DNA of 64,000 nucleotides, taken from an uncultured Arsenicibacter sp. GTDB lineage: Bacteria; Bacteroidota; Bacteroidia; Cytophagales; Spirosomataceae. Location: contig NZ_CAMFHL010000007.1 of the NCBI RefSeq assembly GCF_945952095.1, forward strand, positions 1 through 64,000, written 5' to 3'. Shown in pieces: positions 42,609-50,076 of this stretch (the first letter of the stretch is position 1; each line of letters begins with the position of its first letter). The notes beneath the pieces are model-generated. The model had not been told where the DNA came from. It worked only from the letters and a program-made list of their open reading frames with translations, and ran no database searches. The position numbers and the translations under genes were made by a program.

Positions 42609-44669
42609 CTAAAATCCGATTTTCCCCTTGCGCCCTTTACCGCTTTCGCCCGCTGCCCATTCCTTCATCTGCGCAATTTCCTTATCGAAACCGCCCGACA
42701 GAATCGGGAAACGGCACCAGGTACGCGGATCAAGGTTATGGTCGTCGAGATGGAACGATGGCGCGTAACGCTCCCGTTTCCATTGATTGCGGCTCCACAG
42801 CCGGAAGAAACGCTCTACCCAGAGCATAAGCCGTTCACGCGTATAGACCCCATCGAAATGTACTTCCATCAGTTTCAGGACATCAACCGGCGGCTGCTTG
42901 TCACGGATAGCCGCATTTTCGATCTGGTTCAACACGTCATACGGCATCAGGTCGTCTTCGTCGGTTTGCTTTTTGTCAAGCGGGCGGAGTTCGGCCGTTG
43001 GCTGGAGGTTGTTCACACGGTGCAGACCGGCCAGCCTGATGGCCGTTTCTGCCGACGGGGTGCTGGCAATATTCAGGCCCGTTGTTTCGAGCCAGCGCAG
43101 CCACCCGCGCAGAAAATGCTTGTCGATACCGGTAATCGGGCTGATACTGCCGGCCGTATCACCATCCATAGTCGCATAGCCGACAGCGGCTTCTGACCGG
43201 TTCGAAGTCGACAGCAGCAGTGCATTCTGTATGTTGGCCAGCATCCAGACCCCCGGAGCACGTACCCGCGCCTGAATGTTTTGCAACGCCAGATCGTCGG
43301 TGTCCCAGCTTAGCTTACGGCCCAGTTGCTCTTCGATTAACCCGCGATAGGTTTCGACCAGTCCGTTAATGTTGATGTTGTAGAACGTTGCACCGATGCT
43401 CTCCGCGAGCTCTTTTGCCGACAGATATGTATCATCCGACGAATTTTCGGTACCCTGATAAATTACCGTCAGCAGTTTACCGACCAGTTCTTCGGCCGTC
43501 TGGCAGTCCTGTATTGCGTTAATGTAACTCAGTTTGCGCTTGATACCGTCAAGGCCAATGTTTTCGATTGCCATCCGGACCATCAGGAACACAGTGGCGG
43601 CAATGGCCGATGAGTCAGCGCCACCGCTCAGGGACAGTACATAGCCGTGTGACCGGCTTTTTCGGAGATAATCGAACAGGCCGAGCGCCACGGCACGGGC
43701 AAATTCTTCTTCTTTGATGTAGCCGCCCCGTTCCCACGACTCGAGTTCGGCGCGTTGCAGGACCGGCCGTACGTCGGGGAACTGAAAAAGGGATTGTACT
43801 TTCAGATTCGGGTAGGCCATGGCCATGTTGACCCGGTTCTGGGTCTGGCTCAGCCGGGTATTGTCGACATCAATAACCGCCGTAACAATATGGTGATCCT
43901 CGTAGCTGAGGCGCGGACTCGATACCAGCAGCTCGCCGTTAGAGGCAATCATCGCATCGCCGTCGTAGATCGCCCGGCCGGATTCGTTGCCCAGCATGTT
44001 GGTATAGACGTAGCTGACACCGAACGACCGCGAGGCATCGATCACAAACCGTTCGCGGACGACCGATTTATTAAAACCGAAATGGCTGGCCGACGGGTTC
44101 ATGATGATATCGATACCGCGTTCATACAACGCCCGTCCCGGACGGCTCGCAATCCAGGCGTCTTCGCAGATTTCGAAGCCGATCCGGATGCCTGACAGGT
44201 CAAAAACAAGGTCGCCGATGGGATACGACATCTCGCTGTGGCCGGGAGCCGACAGCCGGATTTCGTCCCGGAAGCCTAATGTCCAGGGCTGAAACCAGCG
44301 GGTTTCGTAATGGATGCCGTTATTGGCCAGATTCTGCTTACAGGCAAAGCCCAGAATCTGTTTGTTAGCCACCAGACAAACCACATCATACGTCCGGTTG
44401 TTATAGCGTAAGGGAAGGCCAAGGGCCACGGCCATGTCATGCGTGTGCTCCGCAATTTCTAACAGTGAAGCAACCGACTGGTCAATGGTATTCTGCGCAA
44501 AAAAAGCGTCTTCGCAGCCGTAGCCGCAGATGCTGAGCTCAGGCAGACACAGAATACTGACCGCTTGCTGACGGGCCGTTTCGATGGCCGCAATGATATT
44601 TTTCTGGTTATGTTCCCACGCCAGCGGAGTCTGATTCAGTACGCCGGCTGCAACTTTTATCAATTTCAT
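42609..44669 (-). CDS. nadE: Glutamine-dependent NAD+ synthetase
   Basis: 686 aa from ATG 44669; the frame is open from a TTG at 44681. NadE converts nicotinate adenine dinucleotide to NAD using ammonia from glutamine. Residues ~1-285 form the nitrilase-type glutaminase (CLPELSICGYGCEDAF, GIRIGFEICEDAWIASRPG), and ~330-686 the ATP-pyrophosphatase synthetase (LSLSGGADSSAIAATVF, STSNRSEAAVGYATMDGDTAG). Full length. The 440-nt upstream region has an attenuator-like hairpin. Confidence 0.95.
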   Translation of the reverse strand: MKLIKVAAGVLNQTPLAWEHNQKNIIAAIETARQQAVSILCLPELSICGYGCEDAFFAQNTIDQSVASLLEIAEHTHDMAVALGLPLRYNNRTYDVVCLVANKQILGFACKQNLANNGIHYETRWFQPWTLGFRDEIRLSAPGHSEMSYPIGDLVFDLSGIRIGFEICEDAWIASRPGRALYERGIDIIMNPSASHFGFNKSVVRERFVIDASRSFGVSYVYTNMLGNESGRAIYDGDAMIASNGELLVSSPRLSYEDHHIVTAVIDVDNTRLSQTQNRVNMAMAYPNLKVQSLFQFPDVRPVLQRAELESWERGGYIKEEEFARAVALGLFDYLRKSRSHGYVLSLSGGADSSAIAATVFLMVRMAIENIGLDGIKRKLSYINAIQDCQTAEELVGKLLTVIYQGTENSSDDTYLSAKELAESIGATFYNININGLVETYRGLIEEQLGRKLSWDTDDLALQNIQARVRAPGVWMLANIQNALLLSTSNRSEAAVGYATMDGDTAGSISPITGIDKHFLRGWLRWLETTGLNIASTPSAETAIRLAGLHRVNNLQPTAELRPLDKKQTDEDDLMPYDVLNQIENAAIRDKQPPVDVLKLMEVHFDGVYTRERLMLWVERFFRLWSRNQWKRERYAPSFHLDDHNLDPRTWCRFPILSGGFDKEIAQMKEWAAGESGKGRKGKIGF

Positions 44670-45110
44670 ACGTAACCCCAACGGGTGTTTGGCAGTTAAT
44701 ACAGCGTTATAACAAGCCTGTCTGCAAAAAAAGCACAGAATTTAATCCTGTGCTAACGATTCAGTGATTCCCGGCAAACTATCCGCACAAGAATAACCAA
44801 AACTACAGGGGTGCCCTGTTACTATTACCGTTTGAGTTGTATTAATCAATCGGTCTATAGGTATACTTATTTTTGAGTACCATTCGATCAGAAAATAAAA
44901 CGATGGCAAAAGGAATAATGTGACGTAAATCAGGAAGTTGAGGTCTATTACAGGCTACAGTGTCAGCTATACACAAAAAGATATTTAGAGATAATTTTTC
45001 GCAGCAACCAAAAAAAACGTAAAATTGGTCTAATAATTGTGGATGGGCGTAAATGCAGCCCGCTTCATACGACTCAACGTTCGATAAGACCTTAATCCCG
45101 TTTATGTACT
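44670..45110. other. Long divergent intergenic region nadE / rpoN
   Basis: About 440 nt without a protein-like frame. It holds a minus-strand terminator-like hairpin (44726-44754) and, on the minus strand, TAGTTTTG at 44798-44805, a fit to the -7 consensus that could start a nadE leader near 44785. The rpoN side is AT-rich; I see no clear promoter there. Confidence 0.5.
44726..44754 (-). terminator. Terminator-like hairpin in the nadE leader
   Basis: AGCACAG (44732-44738) pairs with CTGTGCT (44748-44754); on the minus strand a run of seven T follows. It precedes nadE by ~57 nt with no gene upstream, so it may attenuate nadE or end a short RNA. Confidence 0.5.
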
Positions 45111-46562
45111 ATGCAGAAATTGAGCCTAAACCAGTCGTTGCAACAGAAGCTGTCCCCCCAGCAGATACAGTTTATCAAACTGTTGCAAATACCGACGGCC
45201 GAGCTGGATGCGCGAATTGAGGAGGAATTAGAAATTAATCCAGCCCTGGAAGAAGGCGCAGACGATTACGACGACAATAGTCAGTCGGATGATCCGTTCG
45301 CGGATGATTATGATGATGATTACAAAGACCGGTCCGACGATTTAGACATTGACAACTACCTGCATAACGAAGATTATACAGGCTACAAAATGCAGGGTGA
45401 TGCGTACGGTGATGAAGACCGTGAAATGCCTATTGCCATGCGGTCAACGCTGTCGGATTCACTGATTCAGCAATTCGGTTATCTGGGCTTGGGTCCTGAG
45501 CAACATGCAATCGGATTGCAGCTGATCGGCAGTATCGAGAGCGACGGTTATATCCGGCGGTCGTTGCAGGCAATTGTCAATGACCTGGCGTTTGCGCAGG
45601 GCATTTATACCGATGTCGAGGAGCTGGAACTGGTGTTGAGAAAGGTGCAGACCTTTGACCCGCCCGGCATTGGTGCCCGTACCTTGCAGGAGTGCCTGTT
45701 GCTGCAGCTGGACCGCAAAGACCAGACCGACGAATGTGTACGGCTGGCGAGCAAGATCATTCATGAAAGCTTTGATGAGTTTTCGAAAAAACACTTCGAT
45801 AAGATTCAGAAGCGGCTTAATATCAGCGATGAAACGCTGAAAAAAGTGATTGCCATCATCACCAAACTGAACCCGAAGCCGGGCTCAGTAGAGGGGGAGG
45901 ACGGAACAGCACAGTACCTGATTCCGGACTTTATCCTGACCAATAGCGGTGGTAAGCTCGAACTGACCCTGAACTCGAAAAATGCGCCCGAGCTGAAAAT
46001 CAGCCGTTCGTTTGCGGAGATGCTCGATACGTATGACAAGAGCACTAAGAATAACAAAAACCTGCGCGAAACGGTAACATTCGTTAAGCAGCGCCTGGAT
46101 GCAGCCAAGTGGTTTATCGACGCCATCAAGCAGCGCCAGCAAACGCTGCTGAAGACGATGAACGCCATCGTGAAGTTTCAGTACGATTTCTTCCTGACGG
46201 GCGATGAATCGAAACTGCGGCCAATGATTCTGAAGGACATTGCGACGCTGATCGACATGGACGTGTCAACGGTTTCGCGGGTGGCAAACAGCAAATCGGT
46301 GCAGACCGAGTTTGGCATCTATCCGCTGAAATACTTCTTCTCGGAAGGGATTTCGACCGATTCAGGCGAGGATGTCAGCAGCCGCGAAGTGAAAAATATC
46401 CTGAAGGAACTGATTGATAACGAGCCGAAAGTTAACCCGCTGTCAGACGATAAGCTGGAGAAGATGCTGAACGACCGGGGCTACAACATTGCCCGCCGGA
46501 CGGTGGCTAAATACCGCGAACAACTGAACATTCCGGTAGCCCGCCTGCGTAAACAACTTTAA
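45111..46562 (+). CDS. rpoN: RNA polymerase sigma-54 factor
   Basis: 483 aa. Region I glutamine-rich start (MQKLSLNQSLQQKLSPQQIQFIKLLQIPTAEL), acidic region II at ~50-100, core-binding region (GIGARTLQECLLLQL) and the C-terminal RpoN box RRTVAKYREQLNIP. It directs RNA polymerase to -24/-12 promoters with enhancer-binding activators. No such activator is encoded in this window. Its stop overlaps the convergent small gene by 4 nt. Confidence 0.96.
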   Translation: MQKLSLNQSLQQKLSPQQIQFIKLLQIPTAELDARIEEELEINPALEEGADDYDDNSQSDDPFADDYDDDYKDRSDDLDIDNYLHNEDYTGYKMQGDAYGDEDREMPIAMRSTLSDSLIQQFGYLGLGPEQHAIGLQLIGSIESDGYIRRSLQAIVNDLAFAQGIYTDVEELELVLRKVQTFDPPGIGARTLQECLLLQLDRKDQTDECVRLASKIIHESFDEFSKKHFDKIQKRLNISDETLKKVIAIITKLNPKPGSVEGEDGTAQYLIPDFILTNSGGKLELTLNSKNAPELKISRSFAEMLDTYDKSTKNNKNLRETVTFVKQRLDAAKWFIDAIKQRQQTLLKTMNAIVKFQYDFFLTGDESKLRPMILKDIATLIDMDVSTVSRVANSKSVQTEFGIYPLKYFFSEGISTDSGEDVSSREVKNILKELIDNEPKVNPLSDDKLEKMLNDRGYNIARRTVAKYREQLNIPVARLRKQL

Positions 46563-46948
46563 GTCGACGAATCATTTTGCTGATACCAATGGCGAATCAC
46601 TACTTTTTGTAATTCACGTTTAATAATCAATTCTGCGATCACTGGTAAGGTATCGCCCTGATGGTTATGCAGGGCCTGCCTTACCAGTTTTTCTGTTAAA
46701 TCAACCCGGTAAAAAACGTTCTGTAGCTGAGCAGAGTGCGGTGCCTGATCGCGCAGGGTGTCGGCAATAACCTGCCTTAGCCGTTCAAATGAATAGGCCT
46801 CTTCACAAGCGACGGGCAACTGCACACGGGCCATCGAAAAATCCTTAATCAATTGTTTTAACAATGCCTGTAGCAGCGCAGGCGTATGCAGATAAGGTTG
46901 CAGATCGCTACCGGAAAGGGGCGTTATGTCGTCTGGCTCGGAGGTCAT
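46559..46948 (-). CDS. Small unknown protein
   Basis: 129 aa, helical, no signal peptide. Text such as LHTPALLQALLKQLIKDFSMARVQLP and AELIIKRELQKVVIRHWYQQ gives no recognised domain. The coding call rests on a sensible amino-acid composition and a tight convergent fit with rpoN. It could be a conserved lineage-specific protein. Confidence 0.55.
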   Translation of the reverse strand: MTSEPDDITPLSGSDLQPYLHTPALLQALLKQLIKDFSMARVQLPVACEEAYSFERLRQVIADTLRDQAPHSAQLQNVFYRVDLTEKLVRQALHNHQGDTLPVIAELIIKRELQKVVIRHWYQQNDSST

Positions 46949-47067
46949 ACAGCAGTAAATAGCCGGTTAATACTAAGGCTTTTTTGCTGATTTGCCAAGC
47001 GCTGATGCCGAACGGTAGGTATTTATCGGCTGAATTTTATCTTTACAACAGACAACTGCTTCATCCG

Positions 47068-49428
47068 ATGCTGAACCGCTACCTGCTCCTGTACTTACTC
47101 TGTTTTGCCCTGACAACCGGTGTTGCCCAAAAGCTTCCCGGTCTGCAACAACCGGTCGAAATCATCCGCGACAAATGGGGCATTGCGCACATTTACGCCC
47201 AAAACGAACACGATCTGTTTTTTGCCCAGGGCTATTCGGCCGCTCAGGACCGGCTGTTTCAGTTTGAGCTATGGCGCCGGCAGGCGACCGGTACCGTGGC
47301 CGGACTACTGGGCCCGCAGGAGCTGAAACGCGACATCGGAACGCGGCTGTTTACCTTTAGAACCAATGATCTGGATGCTGAATTACGGCATTATCACCCG
47401 CACGGGCCGGTCATTGTCCGGGCCTTTGTCGAGGGGATCAATGCCTATATCCGCGAGATACTGAAAACGCCGGAGAAGCTTCCTTTCGAATTTAAAGTGC
47501 TGAATACCAAACCTGGTTTCTGGACTCCTGAAGTGGTAATCAGCCGGCATCAGGGGCTGCTGAGCAACATCCGCGAAGAGTTGAACTACGGGCGGCTGGT
47601 GCACCTGCTGGGTGAAAAAAAAGTAAAGGAGCTGCAGTGGTTTCATCCGGTTACCAGAGACGGTGAGCCTGACCTGAAGCTGCATGTCGACGGCGAGGCC
47701 CTTTCCCAGCCGATTCTGGAGCTTTACGAAGCGTTCCGGCTGCCGCTGAAGTTTCAGAAAGAGCAGGGGAAGGTAGGGCTATCAGCGCAGGAAGTACAGG
47801 CGTGGTTTGATACCGAAAAGCAATATGTGGGTTCCAACAACTGGGTGATCGATGGAAACCAGTCGGCGAGCGGGTATCCGATGCTGGCCAATGATCCGCA
47901 CCGCACCCAGTCGACGCCCTCGCTCCGGTATTGGGTGCACCTCGACGCCCCTGGCTGGCATGTAGTCGGCGGGGGAGAACCTACGCTGCCGGGCATCTCC
48001 ATTGGCCACAATGACTACGGTGCCTGGGGGCTGACAATTTTCGATACGGATAATGAAGACCTTTACGTATATGACATTAATCCCGGTAATCCGGCGCAGT
48101 ATCGCTACAAAGGCAGGTGGGAAACCATGCGGGTACGGAAGGAAACCATTCAGGTAAAAGGCCAGCCGGATGTATCGGTCGAACTGAAATATACCCGCCA
48201 CGGACCGGTCGTGTTTGAGGACAAAGTCCGCCATAAAGCATATGCCGTGCGGGCAGGATGGCTCGAAAAAGGCTGCGCGCCCTATCTGGCCAGTCTGCGG
48301 ATGAATCAGGCGAAATCGTGGACGGAGTTCCGGCAGGCCTGTCTGCTAAGCCGGATTCCGGGCGAAAACATGATCTGGGCCACACGGCCTGCTGCGGGGC
48401 GCAAGCCTGAAATCGGCTGGCAGGCAGTAGGGCTGGCTCCTGTCCGGAAAAACTGGACGGGACTGGTGCCGGTGCCGGGCGATGGCCGCTATGAATGGTC
48501 GGGCTACCTGCCCATCAGCCAGTTACCGCATAAGGAAAATCCGGCCGATGGCGTAATCGTTACGGCCAATAACAACCTGACGCCGGTAGACTATCCGCAC
48601 CGTAATGCCGTGGGCTGGATCTGGTCGAGTCCGTCGCGGGCGCACCGGATCGAAGAAGTCCTCAAAAACGGGCAGCGTAAAACCATGGCCGATTTCATGC
48701 AGCTACAGTCCGACTACCTGTCGCTGCCTGCGCGGACGCTGGTACCGTTTCTGGCCCTGCTGTCGTCACCCGACGATAAAACCGAACGGGCGTTGAGTTA
48801 TTTGCGCCGCTGGGATTACCGGCTGGAGCCGAATTCGGTACCGGCGGCGATGTATGTGGCCTGGGAGGGCCAGCTGCGGCGGTTGCTGTACGAAGAAGCG
48901 GTGCCGGAAAAGGCCCGTACCTATTTTACAAGCCTGCCCACTAAACGGATGATTGATTGGGTGGTGGCGGCTCCGGTCGCCCGCCGCGACAGCCTGCTGT
49001 TAACCAGTCTGACACGGGCCACGGATGAGCTGGCCAAACGGCTTGGCCCCGATATGGAGGAGTGGCAGTATGGCCAGACCAAAAACAAACACATTACGCT
49101 GACCCATCCGCTGAGTGGTCTGGTGGATGCGGATATGCAGAAAAAAATCAATCTGGGACCGGTGGCGCGGGGAGGCTATGCCGAAACGCCGAATGTGACG
49201 GGGCCGGCCCTGAACCAGACCCACGGCGCGTCATTCCGGATTCTGGTCGATACCGAAGACTGGGACCGGACAATGGGTATTAACACGCCCGGGCAGTCCG
49301 GCGATCCCGACAACCCGCACTACCGCGACCTGTTCGGGCTGTGGGCCGAGAACGGGTATTTTCCGGTGTATTTCTCGCGGGAAAAAGTGCAGTCAGCCGC
49401 CGAAAAAACAATCCGGCTGACCCCTTAG
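47068..49428 (+). CDS. Penicillin acylase family protein (Ntn amidohydrolase)
   Basis: 786 aa from ATG 47068, which begins a signal peptide (MLNRYLLLYLLCFALTTGVAQ); the frame is open from 46984. It is a self-cleaving Ntn hydrolase: the alpha chain starts VEIIRDKWGIAHIYAQNEHDLFFAQGYS, and the beta chain should begin at Ser256 (QYVG/SNNWVIDG). Later ANDPH, TIFDTDNEDLYVYDI and TANNNLTP are family hallmarks. It hydrolyses amides in the periplasm; members act on beta-lactams or acyl-homoserine lactones, so signal quenching is one possibility. The substrate is not determined. Confidence 0.92.
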   Translation: MLNRYLLLYLLCFALTTGVAQKLPGLQQPVEIIRDKWGIAHIYAQNEHDLFFAQGYSAAQDRLFQFELWRRQATGTVAGLLGPQELKRDIGTRLFTFRTNDLDAELRHYHPHGPVIVRAFVEGINAYIREILKTPEKLPFEFKVLNTKPGFWTPEVVISRHQGLLSNIREELNYGRLVHLLGEKKVKELQWFHPVTRDGEPDLKLHVDGEALSQPILELYEAFRLPLKFQKEQGKVGLSAQEVQAWFDTEKQYVGSNNWVIDGNQSASGYPMLANDPHRTQSTPSLRYWVHLDAPGWHVVGGGEPTLPGISIGHNDYGAWGLTIFDTDNEDLYVYDINPGNPAQYRYKGRWETMRVRKETIQVKGQPDVSVELKYTRHGPVVFEDKVRHKAYAVRAGWLEKGCAPYLASLRMNQAKSWTEFRQACLLSRIPGENMIWATRPAAGRKPEIGWQAVGLAPVRKNWTGLVPVPGDGRYEWSGYLPISQLPHKENPADGVIVTANNNLTPVDYPHRNAVGWIWSSPSRAHRIEEVLKNGQRKTMADFMQLQSDYLSLPARTLVPFLALLSSPDDKTERALSYLRRWDYRLEPNSVPAAMYVAWEGQLRRLLYEEAVPEKARTYFTSLPTKRMIDWVVAAPVARRDSLLLTSLTRATDELAKRLGPDMEEWQYGQTKNKHITLTHPLSGLVDADMQKKINLGPVARGGYAETPNVTGPALNQTHGASFRILVDTEDWDRTMGINTPGQSGDPDNPHYRDLFGLWAENGYFPVYFSREKVQSAAEKTIRLTP

Positions 49429-49937
49429 CGGGCGGGTTTGAAGGTCAGGGCGGTTCCGTTCATGCAGTACCGGAGTCCGGTAGGGGCGGGGCCGTCCTGA
49501 AAAACATGGCCCAGATGCGCATCGCAGACCGAACAAAGTACCTCGGTACGGCGGCCGTCGAAGTCGGTATAGATGGCATTCGGGACGATGGGGGCATAAA
49601 AGCTCGGCCAGCCGGTGCGGGAATCAAATTTGGTCTGATCGCTGAACAGCGGGTTCCGGCAGCAGACACATGCGTAAGTGCCTGCCTGATGCAGTGGCGT
49701 GAGCGGGCTGCTGTTACGGCCTTCGGTGCCTTTCTCCCTTGTCACATAAAACTGCGGAGCCGTCAGGAGTTCTTCCCATTCTGCATCCGTTTTCACCACG
49801 CGGCGACCATCGGGCGGCACCACGCCGGAGCGCTCGAACGCCGATTTGCGGACCGGTTCCGGGTGTAGCCACCGCCAGCCAAGTATCCCGCCAATCAGCA
49901 GCAGGCCGGCAATAAGGAACAGGTGATTGGCTTTCAT
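49425..49937 (-). CDS. msrB: Peptide-methionine (R)-S-oxide reductase
   Basis: 170 aa. MsrB repairs methionine R-sulfoxide. It has zinc pairs CVCC and CSVC, KFDSRTGWPSFY, GHVFQDGPAPTGLRYCMNG with the catalytic Cys. The N-terminus carries a hydrophobic segment (LFLIAGLLLIGGILGW), so this copy is anchored or exported and repairs envelope proteins. The stop overlaps the convergent acylase stop by 4 nt. Confidence 0.93.
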   Translation of the reverse strand: MKANHLFLIAGLLLIGGILGWRWLHPEPVRKSAFERSGVVPPDGRRVVKTDAEWEELLTAPQFYVTREKGTEGRNSSPLTPLHQAGTYACVCCRNPLFSDQTKFDSRTGWPSFYAPIVPNAIYTDFDGRRTEVLCSVCDAHLGHVFQDGPAPTGLRYCMNGTALTFKPAR

Positions 49938-49954
49938 GCTTAGGTAATTGTTTC

Positions 49955-50074
49955 AACTCCCCGAAAGTTCAAAACCTTCGGGGAGTTCCGGTTGTGTTGT
50001 GACCTTCCAGGAACAAGGCCACTTGGCGACCGTCCGCGGCTTCGGTTCAAAACTTCCTGGAAGGTCACACAACC
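49955..50074. repeat. Two adjacent hairpins with a shared loop motif
   Basis: Hairpin 1: AACTCCCCGAA (49955-49965) / TTCGGGGAGTT (49977-49987). Hairpin 2: GTGACCTTCCAGGAA (49999-50013) / TTCCTGGAAGGTCAC (50054-50068), with further pairing outside. On the minus strand GTTTTGAAC occurs next to the stem in both. They lie between the DUF5686 gene and msrB. This looks like a REP/BIME-type repeat element, or a double terminator. Confidence 0.6.
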
Positions 50075-50076
50075 TT

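Noticed and set aside
42738..44292. Plus-strand frames opposite nadE
   Set aside because: Antisense shadows of a full-length conserved enzyme; composition unlike real proteins.
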